Below are positions 23,434 to 31,515 of a stretch of 32,139 nucleotides of DNA, in pieces. The stretch is taken from positions 1 through 32,139 of the forward strand of contig JACKBA010000053.1 of NCBI GenBank assembly GCA_020634815.1. Reading direction: 5' to 3'. A program made the position numbers and the translations under genes. Numbering within the stretch: position 1 is the first letter of the stretch; the number at the start of each line of letters is the position of its first letter. Origin of the DNA: Caldilineaceae bacterium (GTDB lineage: Bacteria > Chloroflexota > Anaerolineae > Caldilineales > Caldilineaceae). Under the pieces are notes generated by a model. The model was not told the DNA's origin, ran no database searches, and worked only from the letters and a program-made list of their open reading frames with translations.

Positions 23434-24390
23434 ATGAGAATCTTCGTTGCCGATCCCGGAATCCGGGCGGAGCAGATTGAGGCGATTCGCGGGCGGCTGC
23501 CGGCGGGGTGGACGCTGGCGGAAGACGCGACCGGCGCGGCGGCGATCGTGACGGAGAACGTGGACGTGACGCCGGCCATGGTCGCGGCGGCAGGCGATGC
23601 GCTGCGCCTGGTGGCGCGGCTGGACACCGGCTCGGCGCACGTGCCGGAGGACGTGTCCGTGCCGGTCGCCGACCTGCCCAACACGGCGCTGGTGGGCGTC
23701 GCCGAGCACACGATCCTGCTGATGATGGCGCTGAGCCGGCAACTGCTCGACGTGACGGCGCGCACGCAGGCGCAGCAGTGGCTTCCCGAACGCAGCACGC
23801 CGATCCTCACCGACCAGCGCCGCTACACCTACAACTGGATCGGCTTGCAGGAGTTTGGGGTGCTTTACCGCAAGACGCTGGGCATCGTCGGGCTGGGGCT
23901 GATCGGCCGGGCGGTGGCGGTGCGGGCGCGCGCCTTTGGCATGAAGCTGCTCTACACACAGCGCACGCGGCTCGACCCCGCCGCGGAGCAGGCGCTGGGC
24001 GTAGCGTGGCGTCCGCTCGACGAGATGCTGGCGGCGAGCGACTTCGTCTCGCTGCATCACCGTTTCCAGGAGGGGCCGGAAGGCAACGACGGGCACATCG
24101 GCGCGCGCGAGCTGGCGTTGATGAAGCCGACGGCCTACCTGATCAACACCGCCCGCGGCCGCCTGGTGGACGAGGACGCCCTGGTCGCCGCGCTGCAAAA
24201 CGGGCAGATCGCCGGCGCCGGGCTGGACGTCTTCCGCTACGAGCCGCTGCCGCCCGACCATCCGCTGCTGGCGCTGGCCAGCCCGCGCCTGATCCTGACG
24301 CCCCACGTCGCCGGCGCGCCGGTAATGGAAGCCTGGCAGACCATCGCCGACGAACTGGTGGAGCGATTGTTGGAAGAGAAAGAGGGATAG
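23434..24390 (+). CDS. D-2-hydroxyacid dehydrogenase family protein, copy 2
   Basis: A 318-residue NAD-dependent enzyme with GLGLIG at residues 153-158 and the triad Arg241 (NTARGR), Glu270 (DVFRYEP) and His291 (TPHVAG). It shares the ILTDQRR segment (about 124-130) with copy 1 but differs widely elsewhere. The ATG at 23434 has GAGG six bases upstream; a TTG 21 bases earlier lies inside the palindrome and is rejected. Its stop codon falls inside the following palindrome. It should act on a 2-oxo/D-2-hydroxyacid pair made by the neighbouring aminotransferase. Confidence 0.92.
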   Translation: MRIFVADPGIRAEQIEAIRGRLPAGWTLAEDATGAAAIVTENVDVTPAMVAAAGDALRLVARLDTGSAHVPEDVSVPVADLPNTALVGVAEHTILLMMALSRQLLDVTARTQAQQWLPERSTPILTDQRRYTYNWIGLQEFGVLYRKTLGIVGLGLIGRAVAVRARAFGMKLLYTQRTRLDPAAEQALGVAWRPLDEMLAASDFVSLHHRFQEGPEGNDGHIGARELALMKPTAYLINTARGRLVDEDALVAALQNGQIAGAGLDVFRYEPLPPDHPLLALASPRLILTPHVAGAPVMEAWQTIADELVERLLEEKEG

Positions 24391-24471
24391 ACCGCGGATT
24401 TGACGGATTAGGCGGATTCTCGCGGATTGAATCCGTGAAAATCCGCCTAATCCGTCAAATCCGCGGTCTAT
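24387..24471. repeat. GCGGAT palindrome, type B, perfect 32-bp arms, overlapping a stop codon
   Basis: The arms at 24387-24418 and 24440-24471 are perfect reverse complements over 32 bases. The 21-base loop contains a further small hairpin, CGGATT and AATCCG around one G. The TAG at 24388-24390 is the stop of the dehydrogenase gene. This is the best preserved copy in the window, so it may be recent. Confidence 0.92.
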
Positions 24472-24513
24472 TGTTGCATACCATTCGAGAACAGTTACTC
24501 TGAGGAGGTTGAG

Positions 24514-25740
24514 ATGCCTGAGCCACCTGCCTGGCGTTACCAGAAGATTATCAAGCCCATGTTCGACCTGCCCGCCGAACATGTCATCCTGCGCGGACGG
24601 GTGCTGACGTGCGTGGGCGACGAGGTGATCGAGGACGGCTTTGTCGAGTTGGAGGGCGGCAAGATCGTCGCGGTCGGGCCGGCGAGCGAACTGGGCGACC
24701 GGGCGGAGCGCGCAGTCGATACCGGCGGCACGATCCTGCCCGGGTTGATGAACAGCCACGCGCACCTGGCGTGGGACGGCATCCACGACCTGGCGCGCCA
24801 GTCCATGGACGATGCATCGGAGATCAGCGCGTACAAGAGTGCGGGCAACATGCTCATCTCGCTGCGCGCCGGCGTCACCACCGTGCGCGACCTGGGCATG
24901 AACAAGACCAACTTCTTCGCCAAACAGGCGGTGGCGCAGGGCATCTTCCCCGGCCCGCGGCTGCTGATCTGCGGCGAGGCGATCATCCAGACCGGCGGGC
25001 ACACCTACTGGTGCTGCCGCGAGGCGAGCGGCGCCGACGAGATGCGCCGCGCCGTGCGCGAGCAGGTGCGCGGCGGCGCCGACCTGATCAAGATCATGGC
25101 CTGCCACGACACGCTCGAATTTACCGACGAAGAGCTGGCCGCGGTGATCGACGAGAGCCACCGCAACGGCCTGCCCATCACCGCGCACGCCACCTACAAC
25201 GACTGCATCGCGCGCGTCGCCGAGTTTGGCGTCGACTGCGTGGAGCACGGCGGCAGCATGACCGACGCCACCATCGACCTGCTGCTCAAGAAGGGGATTC
25301 CTATCGTCACCACCTTTGCGCCGCTGGTCATGCAGAGCATCCCCGACCTGGCGCGGCAGTACAGCGTGCCGGAGTGGAAGATCGCCGAGCGCCAGAAGGC
25401 GGTGGGCGACCCGAAGCGCTACCAGGGGCTGATCAACGCGGCGGCGGCGGGCGTCGTCATCGGCTTTGGCACCGACGCGGGCAGCCCGGTCGTCGGCCAC
25501 AACGTCATCGCGCCGGAGATGGCCTTCATGGTCAAGTTGGGCGTCAAGCGCGACAACTACGACGCCATCCGCAGTGCGACGAGTGTGGCCGCGCAGATCA
25601 GCAAGCTCGACGGCAAGATCGGCACGCTGGAGACGGGCAAGCTGGCCGACGTCATCGTCGTCGACGGCAACCCGCTGGCGGAGATCGAGGCGATCGGGTA
25701 CGTGAAGATGACCTTCCTGGAAGGGAAGCGCATGGTGTAG
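24514..25740 (+). CDS. Metal-dependent amidohydrolase (imidazolonepropionase/Xaa-prolidase-like)
   Basis: A 408-residue amidohydrolase-superfamily enzyme. His82 and His84 (MNSHAHLAWD), Lys193 (DLIKIMA, carboxylated in this subtype), His225 (ITAHATY), His245 (VEHGGS) and Asp321 (GFGTDAGS) complete a two-metal site. The order and GLMNSHAH text resemble the imidazolonepropionase-like group that includes prolidases of the Sgx9260 type and other carboxypeptidase-like enzymes. It ends with LGTLETGKLADVIVVDG-type text usual for the superfamily. The ATG at 24514 has a good GAGGAGG seven bases upstream. It might cleave an Xaa-Pro or N-acyl amino acid; it is not closely related to the cyclic amidohydrolase at 10519. 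Confidence 0.9.
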   Translation: MPEPPAWRYQKIIKPMFDLPAEHVILRGRVLTCVGDEVIEDGFVELEGGKIVAVGPASELGDRAERAVDTGGTILPGLMNSHAHLAWDGIHDLARQSMDDASEISAYKSAGNMLISLRAGVTTVRDLGMNKTNFFAKQAVAQGIFPGPRLLICGEAIIQTGGHTYWCCREASGADEMRRAVREQVRGGADLIKIMACHDTLEFTDEELAAVIDESHRNGLPITAHATYNDCIARVAEFGVDCVEHGGSMTDATIDLLLKKGIPIVTTFAPLVMQSIPDLARQYSVPEWKIAERQKAVGDPKRYQGLINAAAAGVVIGFGTDAGSPVVGHNVIAPEMAFMVKLGVKRDNYDAIRSATSVAAQISKLDGKIGTLETGKLADVIVVDGNPLAEIEAIGYVKMTFLEGKRMV

Positions 25741-25793
25741 TTAACAATTAGCAATTGTCAATTGTCAATTGTCAATTGTTAATTGTCAATGAC
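25741..25793. repeat. Tandem CAATTGT repeats after the amidohydrolase
   Basis: Directly after the stop codon are about five overlapping copies of a seven-base TCAATTG unit, each partly self-complementary through CAATTG. Together they can pair in many registers. The same CAATTG theme is seen at 2433-2480. The rest of the short gap holds only the ribosome site of the next gene. Confidence 0.75.
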
Positions 25794-25818
25794 TGTGCTC
25801 GCTACAAGAGGTGGCGCT

Positions 25819-26991
25819 ATGACAGATGTACTTACACACGCGTTGGCAATGCGCATTGTCGAGGAGGATGTGTCGTTCCGCACGCGCATGTTGGAGACTG
25901 CGGCGGGGCTGGACGACGTGATCGCGCTGGGGCGCGGCGACCCGGACTTTCACACGCCGCCGCACATTGTCGAAGCGGCCAAGCGGGCGCTGGACCAGAA
26001 CCAGCACCACTACACCCATCCCGCCGGGCTGCCGCAGTTGCGCGAGGCCATCGCCGACACGCTGCGCCGCGACCACGGGCTGGCCTACAATCGCGACGAG
26101 ATCATCGTCACTGCCGGCGTGCAGGAGTCGATCATGCTGCTCATGCTCGGCCTGGTCAACCCCAGTGACGAGGTGCTCATCACCTCGCCGCGCTTCACGA
26201 CCTACGACATGGCGGTGAGTATGTGCGGCGGCGTGCCGGTGCCGGTGCCCACTTACGAGGAAGATGACTTTGCGCTGATGCCGGCGGCCATCGAGGCGCG
26301 CATCACGCCGCGAACCAAGGCGCTGGTGCTGGTCACGCCCAACAACCCCACCGGCGCGGTGACGCCGCCTGCGGTCATCCGCGAGATCGCCGAGCTGGTC
26401 AAGCGTCACAACATCGTGCTCATCAGCGACGAGATTTACGCCAAGTTGATCTATCCTGGCTCCGAACACCTCTCGGCGGCGACGCTGCCGGGTATGAAGG
26501 AGCGCACGATCACCCTCAACGGTTTCTCCAAAGCGTACGCCATGACCGGCTGGCGCGTCGGCTACCTGGCCGGGCCGGAGGAATTCGTGCGCATGCTGGT
26601 GGAGCCGCGCCACACGCTGAGCATCAACACCAACACGCCGGCCCAGTTCGCCGCGCTGGCCGCGCTCACCGGGCCGCAGGATGCGGTGCAGGCGATGCTC
26701 GAGGAGTACAGCGAGCGCCGCTCCTATCTCATGGGCGCGCTCAGCGACCTGGGCATGAGCTACGGCCATCCGGGCGGCGCGTTCTACATCTACACCAACG
26801 TGTCGAGCACCGGGCTGCCCTCGCCGCGCTTCTGCGAGGAGCTGCTGCGCCAGGGCCGCGTGATGATCTTCCCCGGCAGCATGTTCGGCGATGACAGCGA
26901 CAAATACGTGCGCATTAGCTATCTGCAGCCTCTCGCGCGCATCAAGGAGGCAGTGGGGCGGATGAGCGAGTTCATTGGGCGCGTTGGATAG
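25819..26991 (+). CDS. Fold-type I PLP aminotransferase (class I/II), second intact copy
   Basis: A 390-residue aminotransferase with Lys238 (LNGFSKAYAMTGWR), Asp204 (LISDEIYAKL), the TPNNPTG loop near 173-179 and an Arg in YVRISYLQP. It shares blocks with the enzyme at 14279, including LGRGDPD, PTYxEDxF and GFSKxYAMTGWRVGY, so the two are paralogues. The ATG at 25819 has AGAGGTGG just upstream; the longer frame from 25783 begins in the CAATTG repeats. It sits between the amidohydrolase and the oxidoreductase, so its amino donor may come from the hydrolase product. Confidence 0.93.
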   Translation: MTDVLTHALAMRIVEEDVSFRTRMLETAAGLDDVIALGRGDPDFHTPPHIVEAAKRALDQNQHHYTHPAGLPQLREAIADTLRRDHGLAYNRDEIIVTAGVQESIMLLMLGLVNPSDEVLITSPRFTTYDMAVSMCGGVPVPVPTYEEDDFALMPAAIEARITPRTKALVLVTPNNPTGAVTPPAVIREIAELVKRHNIVLISDEIYAKLIYPGSEHLSAATLPGMKERTITLNGFSKAYAMTGWRVGYLAGPEEFVRMLVEPRHTLSINTNTPAQFAALAALTGPQDAVQAMLEEYSERRSYLMGALSDLGMSYGHPGGAFYIYTNVSSTGLPSPRFCEELLRQGRVMIFPGSMFGDDSDKYVRISYLQPLARIKEAVGRMSEFIGRVG

Positions 26992-27003
26992 CGGAATCGC
27001 CTT

Positions 27004-27214
27004 CACCACAGAGGAGAAGAGTTTTCACCACAGAGAGCGCAGAGACCACAGAGGAGAAAGAGAGAGGGATGCTCACGGGTGGGTCGCCGACGTCCACCAC
27101 ATCCGCCGCCGTCTAGCTCCAGGTAGCAGGGGGAGGAGAGGTGATTGGTGGCGGGGCGTCGCCGCGGTTCTGTGCGTGGCTGACCCCTCTGCGCTTCTCC
27201 GCGTTCTCTGTGGT
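27004..27214. repeat. CACAGAG-type palindrome, larger copy
   Basis: The 238-bp gap between the aminotransferase and the oxidoreductase holds left-arm repeats of CACCACAGAG, GAGGAGAAG and GAGCGCAGAG and a right arm of CTCTGCGCTTCTCCGCG and TTCTCTGTGG. The arms pair imperfectly over a spacer of over 100 bases. It belongs to the same family as the copy at 14135. A ribosome site (AGGAG, 27217-27221) follows it. Confidence 0.75.
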
Positions 27215-27229
27215 TCAGGAGTGTTTGTC

Positions 27230-28270
27230 ATGTCATTTAGAATGCTACTGGTGGGGCTGGGCAATCGGGGGCGCATGTGGGCGGAGATCGCCGGGCATGT
27301 CGCGGGCGTCGAACTGAGCGGCGCGGTGGACGTGAACCCGGCGGCGCGGGCGAGTTTCGCGGCGGGGCATGCGGGCGTGCCCTGCTTTGCCGGGCTGGGC
27401 GAGGCGCTGGCGGCGACGGCGAGCGATGCCGTCCTGCTGGTCACGCCACCCGATGGCCACCTGGCGCAGGCGCGGCAGATCTTCGCCGCAGGGCTGCCGC
27501 TGCTGGCCGAGAAGCCGCTCACGCTCGATCTGGCCGAAGCGGTGCAGATCGTCGACCTGGCCGCGCAGGCGCGTCTGCCGCTGATGGTGGGGCTGAACTT
27601 TCGCTACCTGCCCGTGTCGCAGAAGATTCGGGAGCTGGTTGCGACGGAAGCCTTCGGCGCGGCCGGCTTTGGCCAGTTCACCTACCAGCGCAACCGCGAC
27701 GGCCGCCAGCCGCGCCTCAACAAGTACCCGCTTACCATGCGCCACCCCATGATGCTGGAGCAAAGCATCCACCACCTGGATCTGATCCGTTTTTGCTACG
27801 GCCGCGAAGTCGAGTCGGTGCTCTGCCGCACGTGGAATCCGCCGTGGAGCATGTACGCGCACGACAGCAACGTGAGTTGCCTGCTGCGCCTGGCCGGCGG
27901 GCTGGAGGTGAACTACCTCGGCACGTGGACGGGCGGCTGGAACGAGCTGCGCTTCGAGTGGCGCACCGACTGCGCGGAGGGCGTGATTGTGCAGCGCGAG
28001 CTGTTCGCCGACCTTGCCGTGGCGCACACCGCCGACAAGGCACTTTCGCCCGTGGAACTTGCACCGTGCGAGCCCTTCTACGACGATTCGGCCGCGCTGC
28101 TGGCCGACTTCGTTGCCCATGTGCGGGGGGATGCGCCGCTGGCATGCAGCGGCGCCGACCATCTGGTCACGCTGGCGCTCTGCTTTGCCGCTATCGAGAG
28201 CAGCGAGAGCGGCCGCGCCGTACAGATGGCCGAGTTCTGCGCGCGACATGACATCGCCTATCCTCCATGA
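27230..28270 (+). CDS. Gfo/Idh/MocA-family oxidoreductase
   Basis: A 346-residue NAD(P)-dependent oxidoreductase. The N-terminal Rossmann motif is GLGNRG at residues 9-14, and the family EKP motif is at 94-96 (LLAEKPLTLD), with Lys95 as the likely catalytic residue. The C-terminal alpha/beta domain contains EQSIHHLDLIRFCYG, which carries the usual catalytic His-containing segment. The ATG at 27230 has AGGAG nine bases upstream. Family members act on sugars, inositols and related hydroxyl compounds. It overlaps the epimerase start by four bases (ATGA), so the two form a translationally coupled pair. Confidence 0.9.
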   Translation: MSFRMLLVGLGNRGRMWAEIAGHVAGVELSGAVDVNPAARASFAAGHAGVPCFAGLGEALAATASDAVLLVTPPDGHLAQARQIFAAGLPLLAEKPLTLDLAEAVQIVDLAAQARLPLMVGLNFRYLPVSQKIRELVATEAFGAAGFGQFTYQRNRDGRQPRLNKYPLTMRHPMMLEQSIHHLDLIRFCYGREVESVLCRTWNPPWSMYAHDSNVSCLLRLAGGLEVNYLGTWTGGWNELRFEWRTDCAEGVIVQRELFADLAVAHTADKALSPVELAPCEPFYDDSAALLADFVAHVRGDAPLACSGADHLVTLALCFAAIESSESGRAVQMAEFCARHDIAYPP

Positions 28271-29235
28271 AAATCCTCGTCACCGGCGGGCTGGGCTTTG
28301 TCGGCATCAACCTTGTGCGCGGGCTGGCGGCGCGGCCGGGCGTGCGGGTCGTGGCGGCGGATGTGCTGCCGTGGGACGATGCCATCGAGCACTTTCTGGC
28401 GCCGGTGCGCGGGCAGGTCGTGCCGCGCCGGCTGGATGTGCGCGACCGTGCGGCGGTCGAGGAGATCGTTGCCGGTGAAGCCATCACGCACATCGTCCAT
28501 GCTGCCGCGATTACGGCCACCGATGACGAGGAGCGCACGCGTGCCGCCGAGATCGTCGCCGTCAACCTGCAAGGGGCGATCCATGTGCTGGACGCAGCGC
28601 TGGCGGCGCCGGCTGTTGAACGTGTGATCGTCGTCAGCAGCAGCGGCGTCTACGGCGCGCCCGCGAGTGACCCGTTGCTCCCGGTGCGCGAGACCGACCC
28701 GCTCGACCTCTCCAACCTCTACGCCATCACCAAGCACAGCGCCGAGTTGCTGGCCGCGCGCTATGCCGTGCTCAGCGGTAAGCCCATGGCCGCGGTGCGC
28801 CTGCCCGGCGTCTACGGCCCCATGGAACGGAGCAAGGAGAGCCGCCGCCACCTTTCCGCACCGGGCCGCCTCATGGCCGCGCTGCGTGAGGAGCGGCCCG
28901 TGCGCGTCGCCGGGCGCGGCATCATGCGCGATTGGACGTACGCCGCCGACGTTGCACAGGGGATCGCCGCGCTGCTCTCCGCCGGGCGCTGGCGTCATTC
29001 CGTCTATAACCTGAGTTGCGGCGTGGCCGTGCCCTTCCGTGCCGTGGTCGAGGCCTTTGTCGGCGCCGGTTTGCGCGCCGAATGGGTTGCCGATCCCGAC
29101 GCGGCCGACATTGCCATGCGACCGCAGCAGGCGCGTGCTGCGCTGAATATCGAACGCCTGCGCACCGACGCGGCATTCGAGCCGGCCTTTCCCCTGGTCG
29201 CGGGCATCGCTGCGTGGCTGGAGTCCGGGGAATAG
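28267..29235 (+). CDS. NAD-dependent epimerase/dehydratase (extended SDR)
   Basis: A 322-residue enzyme of the sugar-nucleotide epimerase family. TGGLGFVG at residues 6-13 binds the cofactor. The catalytic set is visible as Ser in VVSSSGVYG (about 124-126) and Tyr152 with Lys156 in YAITKHS. The C-terminal domain has RDWTYAADVAQGI. It likely modifies a sugar or polyol-like substrate, which fits the oxidoreductase just upstream and the barrel protein at the start of the arm. It is the last gene of the rightward arm. Its TAG stop is part of the text GAATAGAGCG, which resembles the start of a type A palindrome. Confidence 0.91.
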   Translation: MKILVTGGLGFVGINLVRGLAARPGVRVVAADVLPWDDAIEHFLAPVRGQVVPRRLDVRDRAAVEEIVAGEAITHIVHAAAITATDDEERTRAAEIVAVNLQGAIHVLDAALAAPAVERVIVVSSSGVYGAPASDPLLPVRETDPLDLSNLYAITKHSAELLAARYAVLSGKPMAAVRLPGVYGPMERSKESRRHLSAPGRLMAALREERPVRVAGRGIMRDWTYAADVAQGIAALLSAGRWRHSVYNLSCGVAVPFRAVVEAFVGAGLRAEWVADPDAADIAMRPQQARAALNIERLRTDAAFEPAFPLVAGIAAWLESGE

Positions 29236-29319
29236 AGCGAGCAGCCCCACCGGCCTACGAATGCCCATGACACGGATTGCACAGTTCCTGTAACGATCTT
29301 GTAGCGCTCTCGGCTATAA

Positions 29320-31506
29320 CGATATATTCTGGAAGACGGCAGCCTGACCGGTCTCATCGGCTTCACCGGCACCGCCGAAGCGTACCGTGCGCGCTTTGCC
29401 CGCCTCGGCTTGCAACTCGTCTACAGCATCCCCATCGACGAACTCATCGCGGCCGGCTTTGTGGCGCCCTTTGCCGAACTCGGCGCGCCCTTCTCCTACT
29501 CGGCGCGCGAGCGGCGCATCCGCGACCTGCTGGACGGCTACAAGGCGCAGACCAGCGCGTACATGGAACGCGTGGGCGGCGAGCGGCTGCGGTCGTGGTT
29601 CGCCGGGATTCCCATGGACGAGCGCGTGGCCATCGGCCACGACCTGCTCGGCATGTACCAGGGGCGCAAGGATTGGGCGGCGGCGCTGGCGCAGCGTCTG
29701 GCGCAGTGGGAGACGGGCGGCGCGCTGGGGCTGACCGAGGCGCGCCTTGTCACCGTCGTGCAGATGGCGCGGGGATGGAGCGACGCAGACCTGGCCGCCA
29801 TGGCCGGTATCGACGCCGCTGCCTTCGACGAGGTTGTCGCCGGCATCGACGCCCTGCGCAACGAACTGGCCGGGCTCATCTACCTGCCCTCTACGCTCAA
29901 GCTGCTGGCTGCGCCGGGCTATGCGCGCACCTTTGACGGCGCGGGGCTGCGGGCGGCTCACGCTGCGGCGACCAACCAGGCCGGGCGCGCCGAAGCGGTC
30001 AAGGAAGGCATCGCCACGACGATCGTCGGCCTCTACGAAGGGCTGAGCGAGTGGTACCGCCGCGTCGGCGAGGGCCGCGTCGAGACGATCAAGGCGGTGA
30101 TCGAGGCCGAGCGCGCCACGCGCGACGTGAGCGGCATCATCATCTTTGACACTGCGCGCCGCATCCAGTGGAAGCAGGGGCTGGCCACGCCGGGCTACGA
30201 AGGCGTCGGCGGCCTCTACGCGCAACTGCTGGGCGACCCGCGCTTCGTGCCCTATGCCGTGCTCTCCGGTGAGCAATATCTGCCCTACAGCGAGCACGAC
30301 CCGCTGCCGCCGCGCATTGCCGCCTTTGTGGAGCAGCAGATCATGCGCGGCGAGGTGGCGGGCGCCATGTTCGACCTGGTCGTGCAGGGGCTGGATCTGC
30401 CGGCGGATCTGCGCGCCGACCTGCACCGGCGCTGGGATGCCGCGGTCGAAGCGTACGTGGCCGGGCTGGGCGATGTACACGCGCGGCGTCCGGGCGAGTT
30501 CAGCCGCCGTGTGCTGGCGCCGCTGCACCGCCACCTGCGCGGCCTGAAGCTGGACCTCGTGGGCGAGCGGCTCCTGTCGCGCATGGACCTGCGCAACATC
30601 CACTTTGCCGACCTGGTGACGACCTTCTTCGACTACGCCATCATCGCCCGCTACTTTCGTCATCCGCAGGTGGCCGAACTGGAGCAGGTGAGCGGCGCGC
30701 GCCAGAAGTTATTCGTCATCCCCATGTCCGCCGGCAGCCGCAAGCTGCTCATGTACGACCTGACCGCGCTCATCGTCGACGCCGATTCGCTGCCCATCAA
30801 CATCGTCGTCGTCTCGACGTGGGCGCGCACGGGCTGGAACGTGATCGCACCCAATGTGCTGATCGACGCCACGGCGACGCGCGACGTGACGGCATGGCAG
30901 CAACTGCGCGGCCGCGCCATTCGCGCGCGGCGCACGTGGAGCAACGACTGCTACCGGCTGATCATGGCGCTCATCGGCAGCCAGATCCAGGGGATGACGG
31001 AGCAGGCGGAGATGCCCGCCGACGTCGACGAGGTGCTGGCGCAGGTGGCATGGCAGCCGGGCGAGCACGCGCTGGACGACCGGCTGTGGGCGCTGCTGGA
31101 GACGGTTGCGCCTGCCGGCCTGGTTGCCCGTGCCCGGGCGAACGGGCTGGCCGCGCTGGCGGCGGACGAACGCAAGGCCGTCGCCGTGGCGCTCATGCGC
31201 CGCTACAACAAGGTGACGCACATCTTCGAGCTGGTCAAGGCCTACGGTTCGACCACGCAGGTGGAATACGACCGCACCGCGCGCGTCTGGCAGCGCCGCG
31301 AGGCCATCGCCGCCAAGCACGAGCACGAAATCTCGGTCAATCCCTTCGACGGCGTCAAGCTCACCGGCGCCGGCCATGCGCCGCTGGTCTACGCCCAGGA
31401 CCCGCGCGCCGACATCCCCGCCGCGTTGCAGGAGCATCTGCGCCAGGCTATCGACGGCGCCGACGACGTGATCGTGTCAGGGTGGATGCAGGTCAATATG
31501 CCGTAA
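29320..31506 (+). pseudogene. SF2-type helicase, 5'-truncated remnant
   Basis: An open frame of 728 residues follows an in-frame TAA at 29317-29319. It begins with LTGLIGFTGTAEAYRARF, which fits helicase motif III. After it come the segments VYSIPIDELIAAGFVAPF and YSARERRIRDLLD, then GIIIFDTARR (motif IV), VVSTWARTGWNVIAP (motif V) and QQLRGRAIRARRTW (motif VI). The Walker A and DEAD-box motifs, and the whole N-terminal RecA-like domain, are absent. The first in-frame start (TTG 29410) falls inside conserved text and no ribosome site precedes it. About 180 C-terminal residues without a recognised domain complete the frame. It cannot hydrolyse ATP as it stands. An origin by deletion of the 5' part is most likely, and the long intact frame suggests that the loss is recent. 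Confidence 0.78.
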
Positions 31507-31515
31507 CCTGCATCC

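Noticed and set aside
23428..25500. Minus-strand open frame of 690 codons and other long frames opposite the genes, such as 2426-4177 (+), 7418-9079 (-), 12578-14122 (+), 14861-16603 (+) and 21844-23349 (-)
   Set aside because: They lie antisense to genes with clear motifs, have low-complexity Arg/Ala/Gly/His-rich translations and cross intergenic palindromes. High GC content with codon bias at the third base explains them.
25741..25793. CAATTG repeats as iterons of a replication origin
   Set aside because: Only about five short units inside an operon, with no DnaA boxes or rep gene seen nearby.
29300..29328. Promoter TTGTAG to TATATT in front of the helicase remnant
   Set aside because: Boxes are weak (18-bp gap, poor -35) and no ribosome site or start codon follows, so it is not strong enough to list.
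29410..29412. TTG at 29410 as true start of the helicase
   Set aside because: It falls inside the conserved stretch after motif III, with clear homologous-looking codons upstream, so it is an internal codon.
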